From assembly GCA_002404155.1 (NCBI GenBank), contig DHJC01000082.1:65056-98547 (forward strand): DNA of 33,492 bases. Reading direction: 5' to 3'. The DNA is from Chloroflexi bacterium UBA4730. Lineage in GTDB: Bacteria > Chloroflexota > Limnocylindria > P2-11E. The first letter of the stretch is position 1; each line of letters starts with the position of its first letter. Position numbers and translations under genes: made by a program. Positions 7,745-16,448 of the stretch are shown piece by piece. The notes beneath the pieces are model-generated. The model saw only the letters and a program-made list of their open reading frames with translations. It made no database searches and had not been told where the DNA came from.

Positions 7745-9114
7745 CCGATCTCTGGAAGGGCCGCTTCGCGACCGGGCTCGATCCGAAGATCCGCGCGTTC
7801 ACCGCCTCGCTCGAGCTCGATAAGCGCATCGCGCGGCACGACGTGCGCGGGAGCATCGCCCATGCGCGCATGCTCGGAAAGCAGGGGATCCTGCCGGCCG
7901 AAGACGCGAGCGCCCTCGTCGCGGGGCTCGAGGCGATCGCGAAGGAGATCCAGGCTGGGACGTTCCCGTGGCCCGCGGACGCCGAGGACGTGCACTCCGC
8001 GGTCGAAGGCGTGCTCGCCGGGCGGCTCGGCCCCACCGCGGGAAAGCTGCACACCGCGCGGAGCCGGAACGACCAGGTCGCCCTTGACCTGCGCCTGTTC
8101 GCGCTCGACGCGCTGGACTCGCTCGACGGCGCGTTGCGCGACCTCGGCGAGGCGCTCCTCACCCGTGCCGCGGAGGAAGTGGACACGGTCCTGCCGGGCT
8201 ACACGCACCTGCAGCGCGCGCAGCCGGTGTCGCTCGCGCACCACCTGCTCGCGCACGTCGAAGCCATCCGCCGCGATCGCGCGCGCGTCGCGGAGGCCCG
8301 CGGCCGGGCCGCCGTCTCGCCGCTCGGGGCCGCGGCGCTCGCGGGGTCGCCGTACCCGGTCGACCCGGCGTCGGTGGCCGAGGAGCTCGGCCTCGCGCGG
8401 GCGTTCCGCAACAGCATCGATGCCGTCTCGGACCGCGACTTCGTCGCGGAGCTCGCGTTCGTCGCCGCGTTGAGCGCGGTGCACGCGTCGCGGCTCGCCG
8501 AGGAGCTGGTCCTTTGGACGAGCGCGGAATTCGGCTTCGCCGCACTGAGCGACGAGCACGCGACCGGGTCGAGCATCATGCCGCAGAAGAAGAACCCCGA
8601 TGTCGCGGAGCTGGTGCGCGGGCGCGCCGGCCGGATCATCGGCGATCTCGTCGCGCTGCTCACCACGCTGAAGGGCTTGCCGCTCGCATATGACGGCGAC
8701 CTGCAGGAGCAGCGCGTCCCGCTCTACGACGCTGCGACGGCGGCGCCGGCCCTCGAGGCGCTGGCCATCGTGGTGCGCGGGCTGCGGTTCGATCGCGACG
8801 CCATGCGCCGGGCCACCGAGCGCGGCATGCTCGCGGCCACGGACCTCGCGGACCATCTCGCCGCCCGCAGCGTGCCGTTCCGCGAGGCCCACGAGATCGT
8901 CGGGCGGATCGTCCGCGACCGGCTGGGGAAGGGCATGGACCTGGTCGGCCTCACGACCGCGGAGCTCCGCGGCTACGACTCGCGGTTCGGCGACGACGCG
9001 GCCGAAGGCGCGACGATCGCGCGGTCGCTCGCGGCACGGCGCTCGCCCGGTGGCACCGCGCCGGAACGCGTGCGTGAGGCGCTGGCCGAGGCGAAGGCCG
9101 CCTTCGGGACGTGA
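7741..9114 (+). CDS. argH: Argininosuccinate lyase
   Basis: 457 residues. It splits argininosuccinate into arginine and fumarate, the last step. The start is GTG 7741 (MTDLWKGRF, the family N-terminus) although the same frame is open far upstream. Fumarase-superfamily blocks: HTARSRNDQVALDLR, TGYTHLQRAQP with the helper His156, and the signature GSSIMPQKKNP starting at residue 276, whose Ser277/278 loop holds the catalytic serine. GTGA overlaps link it to argG and argA. Confidence 0.95.
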   Translation: MTDLWKGRFATGLDPKIRAFTASLELDKRIARHDVRGSIAHARMLGKQGILPAEDASALVAGLEAIAKEIQAGTFPWPADAEDVHSAVEGVLAGRLGPTAGKLHTARSRNDQVALDLRLFALDALDSLDGALRDLGEALLTRAAEEVDTVLPGYTHLQRAQPVSLAHHLLAHVEAIRRDRARVAEARGRAAVSPLGAAALAGSPYPVDPASVAEELGLARAFRNSIDAVSDRDFVAELAFVAALSAVHASRLAEELVLWTSAEFGFAALSDEHATGSSIMPQKKNPDVAELVRGRAGRIIGDLVALLTTLKGLPLAYDGDLQEQRVPLYDAATAAPALEALAIVVRGLRFDRDAMRRATERGMLAATDLADHLAARSVPFREAHEIVGRIVRDRLGKGMDLVGLTTAELRGYDSRFGDDAAEGATIARSLAARRSPGGTAPERVREALAEAKAAFGT

Positions 9115-9635
9115 TCGTCCGGGCGGCGCGCGAGACCGATATCGGTCCGATGAAGGCGTTGATCGACCGCTACGCCGCGGAGGACCGGATGCTCGAGCGC
9201 AGCGATACGTTCCTTCGGGCGAACCTCGGCGACTTCCTCGTGGCCGACGACGCGGGCACGTTCCTTGGCTGCGCGGCGCTCGCCGGGTTGACGACGGATC
9301 TCGCCGAGCTGCGCTCCCTCGCAGTCGCCTCGGATGCCGGCCGTCGCGGGGTGGGGAGGGCGATCGTCCTCGCGTGCGTCGAACGTGCGCGCGAGCGCGG
9401 GTTGCGGCGCGTCTTCGCGCTGACGCTCGTGCCCGACTTCTTCGTCAAGTGCGGCTTCACGCTCAGCAGCCTCGGCCGGCTGCCGGAGAAGAGCGCATCG
9501 GAGTGTCCGGTCTGTCCGAAGCGGTTCGCCTGTGACGAGCACGCGATGCTCCTCCATCTCGACGGGACCACGCCACCGGCGCTGGCGCCCGGCGACCCGG
9601 TGGGTGGGGTACACGCGCCTCTTCCGCCACACTGA
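9111..9635 (+). CDS. argA: Short-form N-acetylglutamate synthase (GNAT)
   Basis: 174 residues from GTG 9111 in a GTGA overlap with argH. A single GNAT domain: ELRSLAVASDAGRRGVGRAIV is split acetyl-CoA motif A, and the later blocks RVFALTLVPDFFVKCGF and CPVCPKRFACDEHAM closely match the stand-alone short NAGS found in Actinobacteria, Chloroflexota and delta-proteobacteria (family recalled from memory). It would acetylate glutamate with acetyl-CoA and so start or top up the pathway next to ArgJ. The Pro/Gly-rich last 25 residues are not part of the domain. Context in the arg operon strongly supports the assignment. Confidence 0.88.
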   Translation: MIVRAARETDIGPMKALIDRYAAEDRMLERSDTFLRANLGDFLVADDAGTFLGCAALAGLTTDLAELRSLAVASDAGRRGVGRAIVLACVERARERGLRRVFALTLVPDFFVKCGFTLSSLGRLPEKSASECPVCPKRFACDEHAMLLHLDGTTPPALAPGDPVGGVHAPLPPH

Positions 9636-9641
9636 GCCCTC

Positions 9642-10022
9642 ATGAGCCCCACCGTGCGGGCCGCGGTCGCCGCGTTCGACGCGGTCGCCATGGCCGTGTA
9701 CGCGTACCTGCAGACCGGCGGCTTCGGCAATCCGGGCATCGATCTGATGCTCTGGGGCTCGGCCGCCGCGGCCGCCGTCGCCGCGTTCGTCGTCGCGACG
9801 AACGGACCGGCGACGCTCGGCTGGATCGCGATCGGCTACATCCTCTTCGCGGGTCTCCTCCTCACGGACTCGTCGCAGCTTCTGCTCGTCGCACTGGCGA
9901 TCGCCCTGATGCCGGTCGTCCAGCGTCCCCGGGGCTCGCTCGCCATCGGCATCGTCGTCGCGACGCTCTCGGCATTCGGGTGGCGCATCGCCATCGAGCT
10001 GCTGCTCCGGTCCGCCGCCTAA
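9642..10022 (+). CDS. Small four-helix membrane protein
   Basis: 126 residues, nearly all hydrophobic, with about four membrane helices (roughly 5-25, 33-55, 58-95 as two, 98-122). No family recognised. ATG 9642 lies 6 nt after the argA stop, so it is co-transcribed with the arginine operon and may be translationally linked. A role in transport cannot be claimed from sequence. Confidence 0.7.
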   Translation: MSPTVRAAVAAFDAVAMAVYAYLQTGGFGNPGIDLMLWGSAAAAAVAAFVVATNGPATLGWIAIGYILFAGLLLTDSSQLLLVALAIALMPVVQRPRGSLAIGIVVATLSAFGWRIAIELLLRSAA

Positions 10023-10032
10023 CATCACCGCG
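10020..10032 (+). promoter_or_regulatory. Candidate internal -10 box before the gamma-glutamyltransferase gene
   Basis: TAACAT (10020-10025), a TANNNT hexamer, overlaps the stop codon of the membrane protein and stands 7 nt before ATG 10033. No Shine-Dalgarno sequence precedes this ATG. It fits the leaderless spacing seen at other starts in the window, so this gene may have its own promoter. Confidence 0.3.
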
Positions 10033-11595
10033 ATGACCTATCGCCCCACGGTGCGGGCCGCCAATGGCATCGTCGCCAGCGGGCACCATCTGGCCACGGC
10101 CGCGGGCCTGGCCGCGCTGCGCGACGGCGGATCCGCCGTCGATGCGGCGATCGCGGCGGCGGCCGTGTGCGCGGTCGTGCTCCCGCATCGCACCGCCATC
10201 GGCGGCGACGTGTTCGCCCTCGTCTACGACGCGCGGGCTCGGCAGGTCACCGCATACAACGGCTCCGGCGCGGCGCCGGCCGGTGTCGACTCGATGGCCT
10301 TCATCCAGGGCTTCGGTGATCGCGGCGTGAAGCTCGCGACCGTCCCCGGCTGCGTCGCGGCCTGGGGCGACATGCTCGTGGATCACGGCCGGCTGGGGAT
10401 CGATCGCGTGCTCGCCCCTGCCATCGGCTACGCCGCGGAGGGCTTCCCGGTCAGCACCGTGCTGTCGGCGGAGATCGCCGAGGAGGCCGATCGCCTCGCG
10501 AGCGACGCGACGGCCGGGCGCACCTATAGCCCGCTCGGACGGCACCCGCGGCCCGGCGAGATGCTGCAGCAGCCCGACCTCGCCGCGTCGCTGCGCGCGA
10601 TCGCGCTCGATGGGGCTGACACGTTCTATCGGGGCGCGCTCGCCGAGCGCCTCGCCGCGGGGATCGCCGCGCTCGGCGGCTGGATCGACGAGGACGACCT
10701 CGCCGCGCACCGTACCGATCGGCGCGATCCGATCGAGACCCGCTATCGCGGGCTCCGCGTCGTCGGTCAGCCGCCCGTATCCCAGGGCCATGTGCTCCTC
10801 GAGGAGCTCGCGATCGCCGAGGGCCTCGACCTCCGGTCGATGGGCTGGGGCAGCGCGGAGCAGATCCACACGATGGTGGAGATCAAGAAGCTCGCCTTCG
10901 CGGACCGTGACGCGCTGGCCGGCGACCCGCGCACCACGCCGTTCGTCGTGGAGGAGCTGCTGGCGGACGCGTTCATCGCCCAGCGCCGACGCGCGATCGC
11001 CGGGCGCGCGGCAGAGCGCGTCGAGTCCGCCGCGCTGCCGGCCGACACGACGTATCTCGCGGTCGTCGACCGCGACGGGAACGCCGTGTCGCTCATCGAG
11101 AGCGTGTTCAGCGCGTTCGGGTCCGCGACGGTGGTCCCGGGGACCGGGATCCTCCTCAACAACCGGCTCGCCGGATTTTCGCTCGATACCCGGTCCCCGA
11201 ATGTCCTTGCACCCGGCAAACGGCCGGTCCACACCTTGAACACGGTCATCGTCCTGGACGGATCTGCGCCGCGGTTCGTGTACGGCACGCCAGGCCGCCA
11301 TGCGCAGGTGCAGACGAACTTCCAGCTGGCCGTCGGGCTCATCGATCACGGCCTCGACGTGCAAGAGGCCGTGGAGGCGCCGCGCTGGTTTCACGCGTCG
11401 GGCAGGACGTTGCAGGTCGAGTCGCGTTTCCCCGAGCAGGTGCGGAAGGGATTGGCCGCGAAGGGCCATGACGTGCAGGTGCTCGGCGAGTGGGCCGAGA
11501 TCACCGGCGGCGCACAGGCCGTCGCGATCGACGCGAACGGCGTGTTCTCCGGCGGCGCCGATCCGCGGCGCGAGGGCTACGCGGCCGGCTACTAG
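10033..11595 (+). CDS. ggt: Gamma-glutamyltransferase family protein
   Basis: 520 residues, Ntn-hydrolase fold. Family members cut themselves before a Thr that becomes the nucleophile; here DTTYLAVVDRDGNAVS places it at Thr339. The N-terminal large-subunit block NGIVASGHHLATAAGL and GGSAVDAAIAAA are typical, as are GTGILLNNR and PGRHAQVQTNFQ in the small subunit. There is no signal peptide, so unlike E. coli Ggt it should act in the cytoplasm. Usual chemistry is hydrolysis or transfer of gamma-glutamyl groups (glutathione and other gamma-glutamyl compounds); the real substrate is unknown. The PBP gene follows after 3 nt. Confidence 0.9.
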   Translation: MTYRPTVRAANGIVASGHHLATAAGLAALRDGGSAVDAAIAAAAVCAVVLPHRTAIGGDVFALVYDARARQVTAYNGSGAAPAGVDSMAFIQGFGDRGVKLATVPGCVAAWGDMLVDHGRLGIDRVLAPAIGYAAEGFPVSTVLSAEIAEEADRLASDATAGRTYSPLGRHPRPGEMLQQPDLAASLRAIALDGADTFYRGALAERLAAGIAALGGWIDEDDLAAHRTDRRDPIETRYRGLRVVGQPPVSQGHVLLEELAIAEGLDLRSMGWGSAEQIHTMVEIKKLAFADRDALAGDPRTTPFVVEELLADAFIAQRRRAIAGRAAERVESAALPADTTYLAVVDRDGNAVSLIESVFSAFGSATVVPGTGILLNNRLAGFSLDTRSPNVLAPGKRPVHTLNTVIVLDGSAPRFVYGTPGRHAQVQTNFQLAVGLIDHGLDVQEAVEAPRWFHASGRTLQVESRFPEQVRKGLAAKGHDVQVLGEWAEITGGAQAVAIDANGVFSGGADPRREGYAAGY

Positions 11596-11598
11596 CGC

Positions 11599-13707
11599 AT
11601 GAGGCGTTGTGCACCCGTTGCACCGGGGCTCGTCGGGCTCGTCGTCGTCGCCGCCATCTTCGCCGCCTGCGAGCCGCAGCCGCCGGCCGCGGAGCCGGTC
11701 GCGCGCGCGTACGCCGCCGCGTGGACCAAGGGCGATTACCAGGCAATGTGGGATCTCCTCACTGACGAGAGCAAGGCGCGGGTCGGGGAGGACGGCTTCA
11801 TCAAGCGACTGCCGCGGATCGCCGACGAGATGACCTTGACGTCGCTCGAGGCCACGACGGGCGCCGCGGTCCATCCTGCCGGCTCGAACGGCTCGCCCGA
11901 TCCCCGAAAGGCCACCGCGCCGCTCAGCGTCACGTTCCACACGCTGCGCGTGGGGGACTTCAAGCGCGACACGTTCCTGTCGCTCGTGATGGTCGGTGAC
12001 AAGGACACGGCCGCGTGGAAGATCGATTGGAGCCCCGAGGCGATCATGCCGCGTCTCACCACGGGCCGGCTCGTGCGTATGACCCGCCTTCCGACGAGCC
12101 GCGGCCGGATCCTTGCCCGCGACGGCACCGAGCTCGCGACATTCACCGACGCGGCGGTCGTCGGCGTCGTGCCGGAGCAGATCAAGAACGAGACTGGGAT
12201 GCTCGCCAGCCTCGCGAGCGCGCTCAACCTCAAGTCGGACGACATCAAAGCGAAGTACAACGCGTCGTGGGTCCGGCCCGACAGCTTCGTTCCGATCAAG
12301 ACCCTGACCGGCGCTGCGTTCACGGCGCTGCGTCCGCGCCTCTCGGTGATCGAAGGCGTACAGCTGCAGGCCCAGCGCGTCCGAAGCTACCCGACCGGCC
12401 TCGCGTCGCAGCTCATCGGCTATCTGGGCGAGGCCTCTGACGCCGAGGCGCAGCAGCTCTCCGCGCGCGGGTTCGTGACGGGCGACCTCATCGGCAAGAC
12501 CGGCCTCGAGCAACAACTGGACGACCCGCTCGGCGGCAGCTACGGCTGGCGCCTCGCCATCGTCGATCCGGACGAACGCCCGGTCGAGATGCTTGCCGAG
12601 ACCGCCCCGGTCCCGGGACAGGATGCGGTCCTCGCTCTCGATCCGGTGCTGCAGGCCGCGGCGGAACAGGCCCTCGGCGACCAGAAGGGCGCCATCGTCG
12701 CCGAGGATCCCTGGACCGGCGAGGTGCTCGTGCTCGCGAGTCGGCCGTCGTACGACCTCAACCTCTTCGTCAGCGGCGACAGCGCGGCCATCGTCACGCT
12801 GAACGCGGATCCGAAGAAGCCACTGCTGTCACGCGCGACGTTCGGCCAGTACCCGATCGGCTCGTCGTTCAAGCCGGTGACGGCGGCGGCGGCGCTGAAG
12901 AACGGGCTCTATCGCGCGGGAGAGCGGATCGATTGCCCAGCGTCGTGGAGCGGGTACGGCGTCGTGCAGCTGAACCACGAGACCGGGAACCTCGGGCCGA
13001 TCGACATGCGTACCGCGCTCGCGCGCTCGTGCAACACGTTCTTCTACGAGCTCGGTAAGCGGCTGAATGACACGAAGTCCGATCTGCTGCCGAACGAGGC
13101 CCTGAGCTTCGGCCTCGGCAGGGCCACGGACATCGACTTCGTGCTCGAGGCCGAGGGCATCGTGCCGAGCCCCGCGTGGAAGCAGACCGCCTTCACGAGC
13201 CCGCAGGACAAGGTGTGGAACCCGGGCGATGCGACGAACCTCGCGATCGGCCAAGGCTTCCTGCTCGCCACTCCGTTGCAGATGGCGAACTACGCCGCGG
13301 CGCTCGCGAACGACGGCATCGTGTGGAAGCCGCGGATGGTCCTCGAGCTCCGCACTCGCGAGGGTGCGACGACCAAGAAGTTCGACCCGGCGCGCCTGGG
13401 TACCGCAGACACGACGCCCACGGATCTTTCGCTGATCCGAGACGGCATGCGCGCCGTGGTGAGCGACCCGAACGGCACGGTGTACTTCAAGTTCCTCGGC
13501 TTCCCGACCGCGGTGGCGGGCAAGTCGGGCACCGCCGAGACCCCGTCGGGCAATCCGGACGCGTGGTTCATCGGCTTCGGCCCGTATGACGGACCGAAGA
13601 TCGCGATCGCCACGTTGTTCGAGGAGAAGCCGGGGCTGCTCGGATCGCAGGACGCCGGGGCGGCCGCGCGGGCCGTGTTCGCGGCGAAGTTCGGGGGAAC
13701 GCCCTAA
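11599..13707 (+). CDS. Lipoprotein penicillin-binding protein (class B transpeptidase)
   Basis: 702 residues. A signal peptide ends in a lipobox-like FAAC with Cys24, so it is probably a lipoprotein facing outward. Domains in order: an NTF2-like MecA-type domain (about 30-135, AAAWTKGDYQAMWDLL), a PBP dimerisation domain (about 145-330, with LPTSRGRILARDG), and a transpeptidase domain (about 360-700). Catalytic motifs: S422-SF-K425 (SxxK), S477-C-N479 (SxN) and K642-SGT (KTG variant). It would cross-link peptidoglycan. The MecA-type N-terminus is typical of low-affinity PBPs of Gram-positive bacteria and also occurs in Chloroflexota. Phe at the -3 lipobox position is unusual. Confidence 0.9.
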   Translation: MRRCAPVAPGLVGLVVVAAIFAACEPQPPAAEPVARAYAAAWTKGDYQAMWDLLTDESKARVGEDGFIKRLPRIADEMTLTSLEATTGAAVHPAGSNGSPDPRKATAPLSVTFHTLRVGDFKRDTFLSLVMVGDKDTAAWKIDWSPEAIMPRLTTGRLVRMTRLPTSRGRILARDGTELATFTDAAVVGVVPEQIKNETGMLASLASALNLKSDDIKAKYNASWVRPDSFVPIKTLTGAAFTALRPRLSVIEGVQLQAQRVRSYPTGLASQLIGYLGEASDAEAQQLSARGFVTGDLIGKTGLEQQLDDPLGGSYGWRLAIVDPDERPVEMLAETAPVPGQDAVLALDPVLQAAAEQALGDQKGAIVAEDPWTGEVLVLASRPSYDLNLFVSGDSAAIVTLNADPKKPLLSRATFGQYPIGSSFKPVTAAAALKNGLYRAGERIDCPASWSGYGVVQLNHETGNLGPIDMRTALARSCNTFFYELGKRLNDTKSDLLPNEALSFGLGRATDIDFVLEAEGIVPSPAWKQTAFTSPQDKVWNPGDATNLAIGQGFLLATPLQMANYAAALANDGIVWKPRMVLELRTREGATTKKFDPARLGTADTTPTDLSLIRDGMRAVVSDPNGTVYFKFLGFPTAVAGKSGTAETPSGNPDAWFIGFGPYDGPKIAIATLFEEKPGLLGSQDAGAAARAVFAAKFGGTP

Positions 13708-13720
13708 AGCCTGCGTCCCT

Positions 13721-13735
13721 TAGCCTTTAGGTATC
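13721..13735 (+). promoter_or_regulatory. Candidate promoter before the M16 protease pair
   Basis: A short AT-rich stretch between the PBP stop and the protease. TAGCCT at 13721-13726 fits TANNNT and lies 6 nt before ATC 13733, which is in frame with the protease. This spacing equals that of argC, mutY and serS. If used, it implies a rare AUC start; see the protease entry. Confidence 0.3.
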
Positions 13736-13792
13736 CCCACACCGACCGCCTTCATCGACGTCCCCGCGACCCGCCGGCTCGGCAACGGCCTC

Positions 13793-15019
13793 GTGATCCA
13801 CGCCCTCGAGGCGCGGCACGCGCCGGTCGTCTCGCTCTGGGTCTGGTACCACGTCGGTGGGCGCAACGAGGTGCCCGGCACGACCGGGATGTCCCATTTC
13901 CTCGAGCACATGCTGTTCAAGGGCACCCCGGCGCACCCGAAGGGCGACCTCGACCGGCTCCTCGCGCGCTACGGCGCGCAGTGGAACGCGTTCACGAACG
14001 AGGACGTGACCTGCTACTTCGAGACGGTTCCCCGCGATCGTTACGACGTCGCGCTCGGGCTCGAAGCCGATCGGATGCGCAACGCGCTCATTTCGTCGGA
14101 GGAAGTCGAGGCCGAGCGCACGGTCATCGTGAGCGAACGCGAGGGGTACGAGAACGATCCGTCATTCCTGCTCGGTGAGTCGCTCCAGGCCGTGGCCTTC
14201 GACCGCCACCCGTACGGTCAGGGCGTGATCGGCAGCAAGTTCGAGATCAAGCTGATGACCCGCGACGGTCTGTACGCGCATTATCGGAAGCACTACGCGC
14301 CGAACAACGCCTACGTCGTCGTGGTCGGCGACGACCGCGCCGAGGCGCTCGTCGACAAGGCCGCGGCGGCATTCGCTGCCGTCCGGCCGGAAGAGCTCAT
14401 CGCCCCGCCGCTCGCGCCGGAGCCGCCGCAGATGGGGGAGAAGCGCCTCGTCGTGCGCCGCGCGGGCGGCGCGCTGCCGATCGTCCAGATCGGCTTCCAC
14501 ACGGCGGCCGCGTCCGACCCGCGCGCGGCCGCGCTGCAGGCCCTCGCCGTCGCGCTCGCTGGCGGCGGTGGGGGCGACGCGGCGTCGGGCCGGTCGTCGC
14601 GCCTGTACCGCGGCCTCGTCGAGAAGGAGCTCGCGACGGAGGTGGATGCGAGCTTCGGCCTGACGAAGGATCCGTTCCTGTTCACGCTCGAGGCGACCGT
14701 GCGGCCCGGCGTGACGCACCGTGCCGTCGAGGAGGCCCTGCTCGCGGAGCTGCAGCGGCTCGCCGACGAGCCGATCGATGAGGTCGAGTTCGCGCGCGTG
14801 CGGCGGGGCCTGCTCGCGAGCGTCGCGTTCCCGAGCGACACGATCACCTGGCGCGCGTTCCGCCTCGGCAGCCTCCTGTCGAGCGGCGCGGCGCCCTCGA
14901 TCGGCGCCTGGTACGACGCGCTCGCGCGGGTGACCCCCGATGACGTGCGCGGCGCGGCGCGCGACACCTTCGTCGAGCGGGCGCGGACCGTCGGCCACTT
15001 CATCCCGGAGGCCTCGTGA
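13793..15019 (+). CDS. M16 zinc protease, catalytic subunit
   Basis: 408 residues from GTG 13793. Zinc ligands are in HFLEH (His35, Glu38 catalytic base, His39), and Glu115 in VIVSEREGYENDP is exactly 76 residues after His39 as the family requires. Two M16 half-domains follow. M16B proteases of this size usually form a heterodimer with an inactive partner, encoded here by the next gene. The GTG start is doubtful: in-frame sequence from 13742 gives ATRRLGNGLVI, the usual first beta-strand, yet no ATG, GTG or TTG lies between the stop at 13721 and 13793. An ATC at 13733 is the best-placed alternative. No signal peptide. The last codons overlap the next gene by GTGA. Confidence 0.88.
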   Translation: MIHALEARHAPVVSLWVWYHVGGRNEVPGTTGMSHFLEHMLFKGTPAHPKGDLDRLLARYGAQWNAFTNEDVTCYFETVPRDRYDVALGLEADRMRNALISSEEVEAERTVIVSEREGYENDPSFLLGESLQAVAFDRHPYGQGVIGSKFEIKLMTRDGLYAHYRKHYAPNNAYVVVVGDDRAEALVDKAAAAFAAVRPEELIAPPLAPEPPQMGEKRLVVRRAGGALPIVQIGFHTAAASDPRAAALQALAVALAGGGGGDAASGRSSRLYRGLVEKELATEVDASFGLTKDPFLFTLEATVRPGVTHRAVEEALLAELQRLADEPIDEVEFARVRRGLLASVAFPSDTITWRAFRLGSLLSSGAAPSIGAWYDALARVTPDDVRGAARDTFVERARTVGHFIPEAS

Positions 15020-16272
15020 TCGACGCCAGTCGGCGGACCCAGCGGAACGGGCTCAGGGTCGCGGCCGTCCCGATCGCGGGCCTGCGCTCGGTGTCGGTGC
15101 TGCTCGCGATGGAGGCGGGCCAGTTCTTCGAGCCGAGTGGACGGCCGGGCGTCGCCCGGCTCACCGCCCAGGGGATGCTCCGCGGGACCGCGCGCCGGGA
15201 TGCGCGTGCGTGGGCCGATGCCCTCGACGGTCTCGGCGCGTCGGCGCGCCTCGATGTCGGCGCGCATGCGGCGGTCTTCTCCGGGCAATGCCTCGCGGAC
15301 GACCTGGCCGCGTTCATCGACCTCATCGCCGAGACCGTCGTCACGCCGGCCCTCGCGCCCGAAGCGCTCGAGTTCGTACGGTCGCACGCGCTGGCCGACT
15401 TCGAGGAAGCGAAGAAGGACACCCGCAGCGTCGCGGACAAAGCCTGGCGCGAGCTGACGTATCCGGCCGGCCATCCGTTCCGGACGCGGTCCATCGGGGA
15501 CGAGGAGGTGGTGCGGACGGCGACCATCGACGAGATCCGCGCTCACCATCGGAACGGGATCCACCCGGCAGGCTCAGTGCTCGTGCTCGCCGGCGCGCTC
15601 GACGCAGACCGCGCATTCGAGGTCGCGGAGCGGGCGTTCGGTGGATGGTCTGGCGTCGACCGGCTGAATCGGCTGATCGGGCCGGTCGTGCTCGACGGCG
15701 CGCGGCGACGCGCGGTCGTCGTTCCGGACAAGACGCAGGCCGACATCGTCCTCGGCTGGCCCGGCCTGCCGCGCACCGATCCTCGTTTCACCGCGGCCCA
15801 GGTCACGAACATGGTGTTCGCCGCCGACACGTTCGCGAGCCGCGCGGGACAGGTGGTGCGTGACGAGCTTGGGCTCGCGTACTACGTCTTCAGCACGATC
15901 TCCGGGACCGCGGCGCAGGGGCCGTGGATGGTACGTATGGGCGTGAATCCCGAGAACGTCGAGCGCGCGATCGCCGTCACGTTCACTGAGCTCAAGAAGA
16001 TCCGCGACGGCGCGATCGCCGACGACGACCTGGCCCTCGCACGTGACAAGCTCGTCGGCGAGCTCGAGGTCGGACGCGAGAGCCCGACCGGCGTCGCCGG
16101 CATGGTCCTCGAAGCCGAGCTCTTCCATCTCGGCGACGACCACCTCTACCGGTATCCCCGGGAGCTACGCGCCGTGACCAAGGATGCGGTCGTCCGGATC
16201 GCGCGCGAGCTGCTGCCGATCGACCGGTACGCCCTCGCGATCGCCGGCCCGGACATCCCGCCCGCTCGGTAA
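15016..16272 (+). CDS. M16 protease-like partner subunit, no zinc site
   Basis: 418 residues from GTG 15016. Same fold as its neighbour but the HxxEH zinc site is replaced (GVARLTAQGML), so it cannot be catalytic alone. The C-terminal half keeps SRAGQVVRDELGLAYYVFS, the Arg/Tyr block that in active M16 heterodimers grips the substrate. Fusion-like gene order and a 4-nt overlap point to a 1:1 complex that degrades peptides or processes a precursor; substrate unknown. The stop lies in a 9-bp hairpin. Confidence 0.88.
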   Translation: MIDASRRTQRNGLRVAAVPIAGLRSVSVLLAMEAGQFFEPSGRPGVARLTAQGMLRGTARRDARAWADALDGLGASARLDVGAHAAVFSGQCLADDLAAFIDLIAETVVTPALAPEALEFVRSHALADFEEAKKDTRSVADKAWRELTYPAGHPFRTRSIGDEEVVRTATIDEIRAHHRNGIHPAGSVLVLAGALDADRAFEVAERAFGGWSGVDRLNRLIGPVVLDGARRRAVVVPDKTQADIVLGWPGLPRTDPRFTAAQVTNMVFAADTFASRAGQVVRDELGLAYYVFSTISGTAAQGPWMVRMGVNPENVERAIAVTFTELKKIRDGAIADDDLALARDKLVGELEVGRESPTGVAGMVLEAELFHLGDDHLYRYPRELRAVTKDAVVRIARELLPIDRYALAIAGPDIPPAR

Positions 16273-16286
16273 CAGCCACCGAGCGG
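16262..16286 (+). terminator. Perfect hairpin at the M16 operon end
   Basis: CCGCTCGGT (16262-16270) pairs perfectly with ACCGAGCGG (16278-16286), loop of 7 nt. The left arm overlaps the stop codon. No T-tract follows, so it is an imperfect intrinsic terminator or an mRNA end-stabiliser. Confidence 0.4.
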
Positions 16287-16448
16287 CCAAAGGTCCTACC
16301 GCAACAGCGACCGAACAGGCGTCATGGGGGCACCCTGAGACCGTTGCGCTAACCGTACGGACTTGTCCGGTGACCGGTCGGTCTGTCAAGTTTGCGTCGT
16401 GAGGTAAGGGTGCCCATTACGGGGCGAACGGGGAAGGAGCGTTGCCCC

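Noticed and set aside
9862..12516. 884-codon reverse frame opposite the gamma-glutamyltransferase and PBP genes
   Set aside because: No family motif, and the + strand genes are unmistakable.
16372..16379. Palindrome GACCGGTC as an operator for the C39-like gene
   Set aside because: Only 8 bp in GC-rich DNA, with no repeat elsewhere; too weak to call.
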